Source: Citrobacter freundii (GTDB lineage Bacteria; Bacteroidota; Bacteroidia; Chitinophagales; Chitinophagaceae). Taken from it: DNA of 64,000 nucleotides. The notes under the pieces are model-generated. The model searched no databases. It was not told the origin of the DNA and was given only the letters and a program-made list of their open reading frames with translations. Position numbers and translations under genes: made by a program. This document shows positions 36,845 to 46,228 of the stretch, piece by piece; within the stretch, counting starts at the first letter, position 1; the number at the start of each line of letters is the position of its first letter. The DNA lies in the NCBI GenBank assembly GCA_003243445.1, contig QFQQ01000016.1, forward strand, positions 32,360 to 96,359, in the 5' to 3' direction.

Positions 36845-37231
36845 ATGGCTACAAAGAAGAAAGCAGCAAAAAAAGCGGCTCCTAAAAAGGCAGCAAAGAA
36901 AGCAGCTCCTAAGAAAGCGGCGAAAAAAGCAGCACCTAAAAAAGCAGCGAAAAAAGCAGCACCCAAAAAGAAATCTGCCCGCAAACCTAACGCAGCGTTT
37001 ATGGCTCCCCTCACTCCAAGCGCAGCGCTTGCTGATGTGATCGGAAACAAAGCGGTTCCACGTACAGAGATCATCAAAAAGATCTGGGACTATATCAAAA
37101 AGAACAAATTACAGGATCAGAAGAACAAACGTATGATCAACGCTGATGCAAAACTGAAAACACTGTTTGCAGGCAAAGCGCAGATCTCTATGTTTGACCT
37201 CGCTAAGATCGTAGGTAAAAACGTTAGCTAA
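36845..37231 (+). CDS. Histone H1-like/SWIB domain DNA-binding protein
   Basis: 128 aa. Residues 1-50 are Lys/Ala/Pro repeats (KKAAPKKAAKKAAPKKAAKK), like bacterial histone H1-like Hc proteins. Residues 52-128 are a SWIB/MDM2 domain (FMAPLTPSAALADVIG, VPRTEIIKKIWDYIKKNKLQD, MINADAKLKTLF, MFDLAKIVGKNV). This N-H1/SWIB combination occurs in Chlamydia and Bacteroidota. It should bind DNA and act on nucleoid structure; SWIB may contact a partner. It has an intrinsic terminator 27 nt after the stop. Confidence 0.9.
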   Translation: MATKKKAAKKAAPKKAAKKAAPKKAAKKAAPKKAAKKAAPKKKSARKPNAAFMAPLTPSAALADVIGNKAVPRTEIIKKIWDYIKKNKLQDQKNKRMINADAKLKTLFAGKAQISMFDLAKIVGKNVS

Positions 37232-37257
37232 GCAGCCTGCTATATAGGATAACATTG

Positions 37258-37287
37258 AAGCTTCAACGGATGTTGAGGCTTTTTTTG
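37258..37287 (+). terminator. Intrinsic terminator after the SWIB gene
   Basis: AAGCTTCAAC pairs with GTTGAGGCTT (one G-T pair) around a GGAT loop and is followed by seven T. The stem starts 27 nt after the stop and precedes repeat copy 6. Confidence 0.82.
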
Positions 37288-37298
37288 TGGGGAAGATT

Positions 37299-37823
37299 GA
37301 GGGAGGTTTGAAAGGTTTGAGAAGTTTGGGAGGTTTAGGAGGTTGTTACGAAGTGTCGGGTAAAAACGGCGATGGGCTGGTTATTGATCTATTTGTAAAG
37401 GGGAAGATGCACGCAACTGCTGATGATCGTGCACTCCTCACCCACAATTAAAATTGTGAGCTAAACGACCAGGCTGCATTCGGGAAATTGATTCGAAGAG
37501 TGAGCTGATGGAAATAGATGTTCAGTTATTTTGAGGTGCGACTAGCCCACAATTTTAATTGTGGGTGAGGAGTGCGCGATCATTTTTTATGAGAGGATCA
37601 CATCTTAAACATACAAGCGAAACATGCTAACCATCCTGCCCCGACTGTTAAGCGCTAAATTTTACCGGACAGCAATAGTCACAACCTACACACAACCTCA
37701 CGAGCCAGACGAACTATATAATTATAAGCAACGAATTCGCAAACCCAGCAAACAAACCTCTCAAACCTCTGGAACTTCTGGAACTCCTGAAACCTCTGGA
37801 ACCTCCGCCCCCCCCGAAACCTC
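37299..37823. repeat. Nonamer inverted-array hairpin, copy 6 (class A), with a nested inverted repeat
   Basis: The left arm (37299-37345, TTTGAGAAG, TTTGGGAGG units) and right arm (37752-37823) enclose a 406-nt interior, the longest loop of the family. The right arm touches the stop of the next minus gene. Inside is a second palindrome: about 34 nt at 37425-37458 recur inverted at 37546-37581, each arm itself self-complementary around CACAATT and AATTGTG. The nested copy looks like an insertion into the array loop. No real gene is seen within. Confidence 0.85.
37425..37581. repeat. Nested inverted repeat of about 34-nt arms in copy 6
   Basis: Arms 37425-37458 and 37546-37581 match apart from one or two bases; the shared words are GCACTCCTCACCCACAATT and its complement. 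Each arm end also carries a small palindrome CACAATTAAAATTGTG. The 87-nt middle is unique. Small enough for a MITE or a folded RNA. Confidence 0.75.
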
Positions 37824-40800
37824 TCACTTCAAAAACTCCTTCGAAATCCCATCATACTTCAGCAACAACTCATTCGCCTTTCCATCTTTATCAAACACCG
37901 ATTCCCAGGTATTCAGCGGCTCCCAGATGCAAGCACCTTTGCCTTTACCATTCGGCAGTCCAAAGGCGATCGTATTGACCTCATCTTTTAATTGGGAATA
38001 TTCGACAACGATCACGTCTTTATTGTAGCGCCGGACGAGATCATTCAGGTTGTTGCTAAGATCGGCGAGGGTGCCATGCCATTTTGGATAATAAGACTCT
38101 CCTATCACATCAAAGTGAACGCCGCGGGCAAGCATGTTGTCGATAAAGAATACCGACTCATGGTTTTGTCCACCCAGCGCCACATGCAACATCATTATCA
38201 CGCCGGGATCGACGGATTTCACGGCGGCGGTGCCCGCATTTACTAACTGCGCGAGCTGATCAAAATCAGCCACATTGCCATCGGGCCATACAATGCCGTG
38301 ATTGATCTCATTGCCCACCTGCACCATATCAGGCGTTGTCCCCTGGTCTTTTAGTTCCTGCATTACCTTCCTGGTGAAATCATACAGCGCTTTTTTCAGG
38401 TCGGGAAATGAAAGCCCCTTCCATGCAGCCGGTTTGAATTGCTTGCCGGGATCGGCCCAGTAATCGCTGTAATGAAAGTCCAGCAGCAGCTTCATCCCCG
38501 CAGCCTTTACCCGCTTCGCCATTTGCAGCGTATGCGCCAGATCGCAGAAGCCCTTCCTGGGCGAATAGCCGCTATCCTGCGCCGGATCATTAAAGATCCG
38601 CAGACGCACATAATTGAATCCATGATCTTTCAAGATCTGGATAGCATCTTTCTGAACGCCATTGTCGGAGAACCTGATCCCTCTTTCTTCCAGCTGAGGA
38701 AGGAATGAAATATCCGCGCCCACCATCTTTGTCGCTTCTCTTGTCTTTGCAGCTTCACCTTTGAGGATATATTGCGGGTCGATCGTTATTTCAGCCAGAC
38801 TCGCCGGCGTGACCGTTACAATATCTGTTGCGCCCTGCCACAAACCCGCGGCGCTTGCTTCGAATTTAATCATACCCGGTTGTTTCAATCCCTGTACGAT
38901 CACCTGGCATTTCCCATTGAAAAGACTGCGCTGCCACATGCCATCTTCGCATTTATCCGGCTCATGACTGCTCGGATCGCCGTTGCCCACACCAATGATC
39001 CTGCCTGGTCCTTCAATGCGGAAACGGATCATATTATTTGCATCCGGCACTTCACGTCCTTCACGGTCAACTACGGTGATATTGATCACCGACACATCTT
39101 TACCATCCGCAAGCATGGTCGTTTTATAAGGCGTCACCACCACTTCAGCCGGAGCGCCGGTGGTCTCTACTTTCGCAGTGAGCTTACGTCCTTTTTTGAA
39201 CGCGACGGCCTCCAGTCTGCCAGGTTCATAGTTTACCTTCCACTGCAGATGCCCATTGCGCGGCATATCCTGTTTGCCGAGGCTTTTACCATTCAGGAAC
39301 AACTCAACGTTATCGGCATTGGAATTGACCCATACATCGATCAGCTGACCGCGTTTATTCGCATGATCAAAATTCCAGTGAGGAGAGATATGCAATACAT
39401 CTTTATCCGTCCACCATGACTGATAATAGTAATAGATATTTTTGGGGAACCCGCAAACATCCATGATACCAAAATGAGAATTGATATTTGGCCATTCATA
39501 CGGCGTAGGTTCACCGCGATAATCAAAACCCGTCCATACAAAACCTCCCATCCAGTAAGCATTATTTGCCGCCAATGGCCACCACTGTTCCGCACGGCTT
39601 GCCCACCAGGGAGCAAATACATCCTGGTCCTGCAGATAACCTCTTATTGAATCTCTTTCCCAAACTCCTCTTGTACTCACAGTGCTGCCCATTTCCGTTC
39701 CCACCAATGGCTGTGCCGGGTGATCTTTATGATAATCGCCCACGGCAAACTGACGGTAATTGAACCCGCGTACAGGTATCACTTCATTCACACCATTGAA
39801 CACATTGGCGAGATCAGCGGCATAGGTACTGGTACGGGAAGGATCCAGTTCTTTTTGTTTGGCCAGCAAAGTCTGCGCAATCCGTTTCCCATGTGTAGTC
39901 GTCTGTATCCATCCTTCTTCATTACCGATTGACCATAAAAACACAGAAGGATGATTACGGTCTCGAAGGATCAATCGTTCCAACTGACTCAGATATTCCG
40001 GGCTGCTGTTGAGCAGGCGTTGTTCGTCCAGTACCAGCATTCCCAGACTGTCGCAGGCATCCAGTAATTCGATATTGGGTGCGTGATGACTGGTGCGATA
40101 CGCATTCACGCCAAGTTCTTTTAATAAACTGATCCGGTAGTAATGCATATAATCCGGTAATGCGCTGCCAATCCCTGCATGATCCTGGTGATTATTTGTG
40201 CCCTGCAGCTTCACCGGTTTTCCATTCAGGAAAAACCCTTTTTCTCCGTCAAACGAAACCGTCCGGATCCCGTAGCGATGCTCGACATGATCGATCAGTT
40301 TGACACCCTGCGTGACAACAGAAACAACCCGGTAGAGATAGGGATCTTCGATTGACCACAGGTGCGCATTTCCAACGGATAGCTTTTGTTTAACAACAGA
40401 CCTGCCATTCACATCAACCGTTACAACCTGTGGCTTTGAACGATTGACGATCTTTCCATCACGATCGGTTATATAAGAATAAACCTCCACACCAACCGAA
40501 GCGGGCGCGAGATTTTCAACAGTTGTCTCCACATTCACTGTTGCCGTACTGCCTTTCATATCGGTATAAGCAAACAAGCCCCCGTCAGCGATATGCGTAT
40601 TATTATATTGGTTCAACCAAACATGGCGGTAGATACCTGCACCTTCATAAAACCAACCCTCGGACTGTGTTGCATCTACTCTTACCACCAATACGTTCTC
40701 ACCTTTGAAACGGATATAATCTGTTACATCATAAGATGCACCAACATAACCGCTCTCATTATTTCCGACATAAAAACCATTCAGCCAGATCTTCGCGTCA

Positions 40801-41231
40801 CGGAAGATCCCGTCAAATTGTATTTGAAATCGCTGACCGCTATCGGCCGCTTCCACGCTGAAGTGTTTGCGATACCAGCCGATACTTGTTTCCGGAAACA
40901 AGCCACCCACAGCTTTATAACCATGTGAGATCAGATCATCATTTTTTATATTAACAAACGGCGTTTCCACTGCCCAATCATGCGGCACATTCAGTTTGCG
41001 CCAGGAAGTATCGACAAAGCGCGGATCGATCGCCGTTTTTGAAGCAGCCCCTGACTTGGAAAAAATATTGGCGATACCAAAATTGAAATCTTTTTCCGCA
41101 TTGGCCGCATGGCCAAAATGAAAGCGCCAGTCTTCATCAAGACTGATATGTTTCCTGGAAACATTTCTCTGTGCGAATGCGGATTGAAACAAAACCGTCG
41201 ATATCACCGCGATCAAGAATAGTTTTCTCAT
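37824..41231 (-). CDS. GH2 beta-galactosidase fused to GH53 endo-galactanase
   Basis: 1135 aa with a signal peptide (MRKLFLIAVISTVLFQSAFA). Residues about 25-600 form a GH2 enzyme: sugar-binding jelly roll, immunoglobulin-like part and TIM barrel with acid/base LWSIGNEEGW and nucleophile region PLVGTEMGS. A linker with DUF4982- and Big-like strands follows (about 600-790). Residues about 790-1135 are GH53 (arabinogalactan endo-beta-1,4-galactanase) with VGNEINHGIVWPDG and VIVVEYSQL. The fusion would cut galactan internally and release galactose from the ends. It lies downstream of a GH53 lipoprotein and an esterase on the same strand. Confidence 0.9.
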   Translation of the reverse strand: MRKLFLIAVISTVLFQSAFAQRNVSRKHISLDEDWRFHFGHAANAEKDFNFGIANIFSKSGAASKTAIDPRFVDTSWRKLNVPHDWAVETPFVNIKNDDLISHGYKAVGGLFPETSIGWYRKHFSVEAADSGQRFQIQFDGIFRDAKIWLNGFYVGNNESGYVGASYDVTDYIRFKGENVLVVRVDATQSEGWFYEGAGIYRHVWLNQYNNTHIADGGLFAYTDMKGSTATVNVETTVENLAPASVGVEVYSYITDRDGKIVNRSKPQVVTVDVNGRSVVKQKLSVGNAHLWSIEDPYLYRVVSVVTQGVKLIDHVEHRYGIRTVSFDGEKGFFLNGKPVKLQGTNNHQDHAGIGSALPDYMHYYRISLLKELGVNAYRTSHHAPNIELLDACDSLGMLVLDEQRLLNSSPEYLSQLERLILRDRNHPSVFLWSIGNEEGWIQTTTHGKRIAQTLLAKQKELDPSRTSTYAADLANVFNGVNEVIPVRGFNYRQFAVGDYHKDHPAQPLVGTEMGSTVSTRGVWERDSIRGYLQDQDVFAPWWASRAEQWWPLAANNAYWMGGFVWTGFDYRGEPTPYEWPNINSHFGIMDVCGFPKNIYYYYQSWWTDKDVLHISPHWNFDHANKRGQLIDVWVNSNADNVELFLNGKSLGKQDMPRNGHLQWKVNYEPGRLEAVAFKKGRKLTAKVETTGAPAEVVVTPYKTTMLADGKDVSVINITVVDREGREVPDANNMIRFRIEGPGRIIGVGNGDPSSHEPDKCEDGMWQRSLFNGKCQVIVQGLKQPGMIKFEASAAGLWQGATDIVTVTPASLAEITIDPQYILKGEAAKTREATKMVGADISFLPQLEERGIRFSDNGVQKDAIQILKDHGFNYVRLRIFNDPAQDSGYSPRKGFCDLAHTLQMAKRVKAAGMKLLLDFHYSDYWADPGKQFKPAAWKGLSFPDLKKALYDFTRKVMQELKDQGTTPDMVQVGNEINHGIVWPDGNVADFDQLAQLVNAGTAAVKSVDPGVIMMLHVALGGQNHESVFFIDNMLARGVHFDVIGESYYPKWHGTLADLSNNLNDLVRRYNKDVIVVEYSQLKDEVNTIAFGLPNGKGKGACIWEPLNTWESVFDKDGKANELLLKYDGISKEFLK

Positions 41232-41242
41232 AACCTCCTTTG

Positions 41243-41334
41243 AAGTAAAAAGTCAAAAGTAAAAATCCATGAATAACCGGACTTCCCCTAATAAAAAGGG
41301 CTTTTTTTAATTTTTTACTTTTGACTTTTTATTT
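41243..41334. repeat. Heptamer inverted array (class D, AAGTNAA)
   Basis: The left arm AAGTAAA AAGTCAA AAGTAAA AAT (41243-41265) is complementary to TTTTACTTTTGACTTTTTATT (41311-41334). It has a 7-nt period. The right arm touches the stop codon (TAA) of the GH53 gene on the minus strand, as in the other classes. It lies within a 101-nt gap of what looks like an operon. Confidence 0.65.
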
Positions 41335-42376
41335 ATTTGAATGCGTCCAGTGCGGCTGTTGGCTTTCCTGAATTGTCAAATGCGCCGAGTGTATGTCCCT
41401 GCCAGTTGTTATAGGCTTGTGGTTCCCAATAGAGAACGCCAAGTCCTTTGTTGTCTGTCACTGCGTTTACTTTGCTGATAATGTCTTCCAGAAAAGCTTT
41501 GCAGGCAGCAGGCTGGTCCCAGCTCATCCCTACTTCCACCACCATCACTTCTTTGCCATACCGGCTGACCATATCGTTCATATTGGAGAGACATTGGGCT
41601 GTAAGCGTCGACCAGCCGGATGGCGAAGGATATAAAGACATGCCGATCACATCATACTTTGCGCCGTTATTTTTCAATCCATCATACATCCACCGGAAAA
41701 GATCATTATTGTATCCGTTAGATGTATGCACGATCACTTTTGCCTGTGGGAAAATCGCTTTAACAGCATCATGGCCTGCATTGATGAGTTGTGCAAAGTT
41801 GGCCATACTGACCGATGCTTTACCATCGGGCCAGAGCATACCATCGTTTGTTTCATTGCCAACGGCAACCCATTCGGGCGTTACTCCGTTTGTTTTGAGC
41901 GCATTCAACACAGTTTTTGTATGTTCACCTAATGCAGTTTTAAGTGAAGTAAAATCCATCGCGGACCAGGCTGCAGGTTTTGTTTGCTGCCCGGGATCTG
42001 CCCATGAATCGCTGTAATGAAAATCGATCATTACACGCATGCCCAGATTTTTTGCGCGGATCGCTTTGCCCACAACATCAGCCTGGTTATTCCAGCCGCC
42101 GGCAGGGTTTACCCATACACGAAGACGGATCGTGTTCATACCAAGGCTTTTTAATAATGCCATTGCCTCCGTCTGAACACCAGCACTATTATAAAACTTT
42201 CTTCCTTCCGCTTCCATCTGTGTGATCCAGCTTACATCTGCTCCTTTTGCAAAACCACTGGCCGGCGTTGGCAGCGGCTCAGGATCACTGTTCTTATTGC
42301 AGGAAAAACTCATGGCAATGACCACGAACATCGTTAATGGAAGATAGCGGATCATCTGGATCGAAAGTTTTTTCAT
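41333..42376 (-). CDS. GH53 arabinogalactan endo-beta-1,4-galactanase lipoprotein
   Basis: About 347 aa from the ATG at 42376 (MKKLSIQMIRYLPLTMFVVIAMSFSC), which ends at a lipobox Cys, so the protein is probably surface or periplasm anchored. GH53 motifs: GADVSWITQMEAEG, MNTIRLRVWVNP, HYSDSWADPGQQTKPAAW, acid/base VGNETNDGMLWPDG and nucleophile VMVVEVGMSW. It cuts beta-1,4-galactan of pectin. It begins 14 nt after the esterase stop, so it is in the same transcript. Confidence 0.92.
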   Translation of the reverse strand: MKKLSIQMIRYLPLTMFVVIAMSFSCNKNSDPEPLPTPASGFAKGADVSWITQMEAEGRKFYNSAGVQTEAMALLKSLGMNTIRLRVWVNPAGGWNNQADVVGKAIRAKNLGMRVMIDFHYSDSWADPGQQTKPAAWSAMDFTSLKTALGEHTKTVLNALKTNGVTPEWVAVGNETNDGMLWPDGKASVSMANFAQLINAGHDAVKAIFPQAKVIVHTSNGYNNDLFRWMYDGLKNNGAKYDVIGMSLYPSPSGWSTLTAQCLSNMNDMVSRYGKEVMVVEVGMSWDQPAACKAFLEDIISKVNAVTDNKGLGVLYWEPQAYNNWQGHTLGAFDNSGKPTAALDAFK

Positions 42377-42390
42377 AAGGGCAATCAAAA

Positions 42391-44013
42391 TTACTGAGCA
42401 GACATTTGCTTATCCAGGAACAGGTATCGTCCCCTGTTCGTTTCTTTCTCCAGTTTTGTATTCACATTGATATTCATGAATGGAACAGTTTCTTTTGTAA
42501 CAGCCGGCCATTTGGGCAAACCTTTTCCATCAGGAGAACCCGTCTTGATAAAATTCACAAAGTAGGCCTGCATGATCTTTGACACTGTGCGATCATCCTC
42601 CGTCCATGCAAAAATCTTGTTACCATCAAGATTTCCCATCGCGTATTCAATTTCTGCAGAATGCACTGCGCCTTTAGCTGCAGGCTTGGGGGGGCCGGCG
42701 TTTTTCACAACGCCTCCGGCGAGTCCGGGTTTCACATCTTTCGCACGCATAGCAGGCCGTGGATGGGAATAGAGATAACGATACACGGGTTTGCTACCTG
42801 TCTTTACCTGCATGTCCAGCCATTTCCATGTGCTGAAACTGATAAAACGGTCGCTGGCAAGATCCGTTGCTACCTGTTCTGCTTCCGAATCATTAGTGAC
42901 CTTGTAAACTTTCAATACTTCATCCGCTTTGTCCCGGTAGATCTTTCTGACCGCAGCTTCAAAGCTTTTCAGTGTCGGCGGTGCTGCACCTGTTATACTG
43001 CGGTAATTTGATTCTTCGTTATTCCACCCCGCGAGCAAGGGCACATTGGCCTGCTTACCGGATGCATAAATAGCAAACGGGCTTTCGGGAAAGAAATAAC
43101 CATCAATTGTGGGAGCAAAACGGAATGGACTGAATTTGGCAGCGGCTTCAAGTAGTTTCTCCGACGGCATTGCGCGCAGATCTGCAAGGGAGTTGGACCC
43201 GGTTGCTTTGGCGAATTCAAGTCCAACGGCTTCTCCTTTTTCAAGTGGAACCGCAGGCAACGCCCCAAGGATGGAACCGCTCTCTCCAATGGCTCCATTG
43301 ATCAGATCTTTTGACAATGGAGAGGCCATCTGTGCACTTACAGAAATAGAACCGGCTGACTCGCCCGCAATGGTCACGCGCGAAGGATCACCGCCAAATG
43401 CCTTTATATTTTCATGAACCCATTTCAACGCCGCAGCCTGATCAAGCAGACCATAATTGCCTGATGCATGGAACGGCGATTCTTTCGTGAGTTCGGGGTG
43501 GGCCATAAAACCAAATACACCAAGACGGTAGTTCACCGTCAGCGCAATAATATCATGCGTTGCCATACTTTCTCCATTATAGCGATTCTCAGAGCCGTCA
43601 CCGGCAACCAAACCACCTCCATAGAAATAAACCAGTACAGGAAGAAGCCCGGGCGATTTTTTTGAAGGAGCCCATACATTCAGGTAAAGGCAATCCTCTT
43701 TCATGCCGTCGGAGTTAAATCCCATATCACCAAACACAGCTGTTTGCATCGCGCGCGGCCCAAAATGATCCGCCTTAAGGACTCCGTTCCAATTCTTAAC
43801 AGGTTGCGGTTCGCGCCATCTCAACTGGCCAACAGGTGGCGCAGCAAAAGGGATTCCTTTGAAAGAGATCACGCCACTTTTTTCCAGGACTCCTTCTACT
43901 ATTCCGTTTGCAGTTTTTACCTGCAGAGAAGCGGGCGAAGTCGTACAGCTATTACGGAAAGAAAAACTGATCAAAAGAAAAAAAACAAAACAGGGAAGAA
44001 AGAATTTCTTCAT
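42391..44013 (-). CDS. Type B carboxylesterase
   Basis: 540 aa with a signal peptide (FFLPCFVFFLLISFSF). Catalytic features: oxyanion-hole stretch VLVYFYGGGLVAGDG, nucleophile elbow VTIAGESAGSISV, Glu region YGLLDQAAALKWVHENIKAFGGDPS, His near AVHSAEIEYAMGN. It should hydrolyse esters in the periplasm; in this operon with two galactanases it may remove acetyl or feruloyl groups from pectic galactan, an inference only. Gap to the GH53 gene is 14 nt. Confidence 0.9.
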   Translation of the reverse strand: MKKFFLPCFVFFLLISFSFRNSCTTSPASLQVKTANGIVEGVLEKSGVISFKGIPFAAPPVGQLRWREPQPVKNWNGVLKADHFGPRAMQTAVFGDMGFNSDGMKEDCLYLNVWAPSKKSPGLLPVLVYFYGGGLVAGDGSENRYNGESMATHDIIALTVNYRLGVFGFMAHPELTKESPFHASGNYGLLDQAAALKWVHENIKAFGGDPSRVTIAGESAGSISVSAQMASPLSKDLINGAIGESGSILGALPAVPLEKGEAVGLEFAKATGSNSLADLRAMPSEKLLEAAAKFSPFRFAPTIDGYFFPESPFAIYASGKQANVPLLAGWNNEESNYRSITGAAPPTLKSFEAAVRKIYRDKADEVLKVYKVTNDSEAEQVATDLASDRFISFSTWKWLDMQVKTGSKPVYRYLYSHPRPAMRAKDVKPGLAGGVVKNAGPPKPAAKGAVHSAEIEYAMGNLDGNKIFAWTEDDRTVSKIMQAYFVNFIKTGSPDGKGLPKWPAVTKETVPFMNINVNTKLEKETNRGRYLFLDKQMSAQ

Positions 44014-44085
44014 GATGAGCCATTTTATTGAGCATTTAAATTAAACATTTTTTGCTTAGCCAACACTCAACTTAATACCGCTCAG

Positions 44086-44388
44086 TTAAGCCAGCAGTTC
44101 GTTTGCCTTATCCGTGATCACTTTTGAGATCGCACCTTTGAATAAGGAAACAGCAAAAGGCAGTTTGGCATTAATATCCACCGCCGAATCACTAACCCCG
44201 ATAGTTCCGGCAAGATCAAACCCCTTTACGGAAAAACCGAATTTACCGTTACTCCCCTCCCACTCTTCACTCGCATGCTGAATAAGGTCTTTATGTTCTT
44301 CGCGAAGATTGGTCAGGAGTTTTTTGATGCGCGCAGTTGCCTCTTCCGAAGAAAGTTTGTGGGGTATATTGATTTTGAGATCTGACAT
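44086..44388 (-). CDS. PHA-system (PHA_gran_rgn) family protein
   Basis: 100 aa cytoplasmic protein. The start MSDLKINIPHKLSSEEATARIKKLL, the WEGSNGKFGFSVKGFDLAGTIGVSDSAVDINAKLPFAVSLFKGAISKVITDKANELL pattern (residues about 43-99) match the 'polyhydroxyalkanoic acid system' family. Many non-PHA bacteria encode it, so a direct role in granules should not be assumed. It stands alone between the galactan and Sus loci. Confidence 0.82.
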   Translation of the reverse strand: MSDLKINIPHKLSSEEATARIKKLLTNLREEHKDLIQHASEEWEGSNGKFGFSVKGFDLAGTIGVSDSAVDINAKLPFAVSLFKGAISKVITDKANELLA

Positions 44389-44513
44389 GGCTGATGATTA
44401 TATTGCAAAAATAAGCATTCAGCGTTGCAGGGCGTTAGGTTCTTGCAGATTTCGCGGATTTGTCTATTCCTTTCACTAACACACAAGATAATTTAGAAGT
44501 TTCATTCATGTGA

Positions 44514-44575
44514 GTCCGCAGATCACGCTGATCAGTTACCCATATAGGGAGATCATCTGCGCGATCTGCGTGGAC
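44514..44575. repeat. Inverted repeat of GCAGATC/CGC blocks
   Basis: The segment 44514-44537 (GTCCGCAGATCACGCTGATC) is complementary to 44551-44575 with small offsets. Related TTCGCGGATT and GCAGATTTCGC words occur just upstream (44446). This resembles the scattered GCAGAT/CGCGGAT palindromes of Bacteroidota genomes. Confidence 0.6.
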
Positions 44576-44596
44576 GACAAAGCCCCCGATAAAAAT

Positions 44597-44795
44597 CCAA
44601 TGTCGTTTAGTTAAGGAGCGAAAAGTTTGTCATCCCGGCCGAGCGACCTAACGTTTGATGTAGACATAAAGCTGCCAGAGCCGGGAGCCCCTCAATTGCG
44701 GAGATCCCGGCTCTGGCACGCATTAAGTTCTACAGTGTTTGATAGTTGCCCGGCCGGGATGACAAGCCCTCGAAGCCTTAACTAAACGACATTGG
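44597..44795. mobile_element. 199-bp MITE-like element with perfect 20-bp terminal repeats
   Basis: It begins CCAATGTCGTTTAGTTAAGG and ends with the exact complement. Subterminal GTCATCCCGGCC and GGCCGGGATGAC are a second matching pair, and GCCAGAGCCGGGA with TCCCGGCTCTGGC forms an internal stem. There is no coding capacity. AAAA sits on both sides, possibly a short target duplication. It could fold almost end to end. Confidence 0.8.
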
Positions 44796-44836
44796 ATAAA
44801 ATCATGGGCGTCAATGAAACTGATGCGCTTACACAG

Positions 44837-46210
44837 CTAGTTACTTAAAACAATATATTCATACGGAGCGAGTGAAACCTGTTGCTGTAACGATACAGCC
44901 GTTCCATCAAAAGCATTCTTCCAGCTACTGTTCACCATTGCCGCGGGTAATGAGTAATTACGTGTGCTATTACGAAGATTGATAATAATAAAGACCTTTT
45001 GTCCGTCACTTTCTCTTGTGAATGAAAATATATCGGCATCACTGTAGGAAGTAAAATTTCCCTGCCGGATCGCCCTATTACTATTACGCAGTGCGATGAT
45101 CTTCTTATAGATCGCGGTCACATCTGCGTTCTGCGTCCAGTCAATGGTGGTGCTTGTGTTAAAGAAGTTCAGCCTGACCGGGCAGGCAACTTCCTGTCCG
45201 TTGTAGATCATCGGTGTGGATCTTGAATAGGCTGCAGCAACAAACGCAGCCACCGAACCATCTTTTCCACCTAGCAGGTCAAGTGGTGTACCATCGCTGC
45301 TGTTCACATCATGATTGCTCGTATATCTGACCACACGGCTGGAAGCTGCGGCAGCACTGTATTCCACAGTGTTGACTGAATCGATCTGTTGCGCCGGGCG
45401 GTGATCACGGTATACTTTATCAACCATATAATAGTAAAAACCCATCCCATATTTCAGCTGGAATCCCGCGATAAAATGATCCGGCCGGGTGCCTTCTGCA
45501 AGCAATAACAATTTATGTGTGCTGATCTTTTTCAGTGAATCGATCGCTTGTTTCCAGAAATCTGCAGGCACAAAATCAGCCGCATCACAACGGAATCCGT
45601 CCACATTTGCCGTATACACCCATTGCTTCATGGCTTTGATCATTTCCTTGCGCATATCGGCGTTATCGTAATTCAGATCAGCCACATCATTCCAGCCGGT
45701 ATTGGCCGGACTGATGATATTACCGCTTGCATTTTGCGTATACCATGCCTTATTAGCGATCCATGCATTATCCCAGGAAGTGTGATTGGCCACCCAATCA
45801 AGTATCACCGCCATCTTGCGATCATGTGCGGCTGATACAAGTGAACGCAGATCTTCCATCGTTCCGAATTCGGAATTCACGGAATAAAAATCCTTCACAC
45901 AATAAGGGGAATTAACGGACTTTTCTTTTCCTACAGGATACACCGGCATGAGATAGATCACATTCACGCCGAGCGATTTTATTGCATCAAGTCTTTCCTG
46001 CACGCCTTTGAAGTTATGCTGATTGCTGAATGCGCGGATATTTACCTGGTAAATCACGGCATCCTGTGCATCGGGTACTTCTGCATAAGGTGTTCCGTAT
46101 TGTTCAGGAGTATTAACGGGGGGCGCAGGAGGATTGGGATTATCAGTAACGCTGTCCTTTTTACCACATGCCATCAGCAGCCAGGAGAATAAAATAATGA
46201 GCCTGTCCAT
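44837..46210 (-). CDS. GH13 alpha-amylase-family lipoprotein
   Basis: 457 aa. The signal MDRLIILFSWLLMAC has a lipobox Cys at residue 15, so the enzyme is anchored to a membrane. GH13 regions: AVILDWVANHTSWD, VDGFRCDAADFVP (nucleophile Asp), LLLAEGTRPD (Glu) and VRYTSNHDVNSSDG. It should cut alpha-glucan at the outer membrane, the SusG-like role. It is the last gene of a tight Sus operon, 18 nt after the SusE-like gene. Confidence 0.92.
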   Translation of the reverse strand: MDRLIILFSWLLMACGKKDSVTDNPNPPAPPVNTPEQYGTPYAEVPDAQDAVIYQVNIRAFSNQHNFKGVQERLDAIKSLGVNVIYLMPVYPVGKEKSVNSPYCVKDFYSVNSEFGTMEDLRSLVSAAHDRKMAVILDWVANHTSWDNAWIANKAWYTQNASGNIISPANTGWNDVADLNYDNADMRKEMIKAMKQWVYTANVDGFRCDAADFVPADFWKQAIDSLKKISTHKLLLLAEGTRPDHFIAGFQLKYGMGFYYYMVDKVYRDHRPAQQIDSVNTVEYSAAAASSRVVRYTSNHDVNSSDGTPLDLLGGKDGSVAAFVAAAYSRSTPMIYNGQEVACPVRLNFFNTSTTIDWTQNADVTAIYKKIIALRNSNRAIRQGNFTSYSDADIFSFTRESDGQKVFIIINLRNSTRNYSLPAAMVNSSWKNAFDGTAVSLQQQVSLAPYEYIVLSN

Positions 46211-46228
46211 ATGTTTTGTTTTCAGGGG

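Noticed and set aside
36820..37077. Ala/Phe-rich minus-strand frame
   Set aside because: Antisense of the Lys/Ala repeats of the SWIB gene; low-complexity shadow.
37621..38028. Plus-strand frame within copy 6 interior
   Set aside because: Codes low-complexity sequence, overlaps the array arm and runs antisense into the GH2-GH53 gene.
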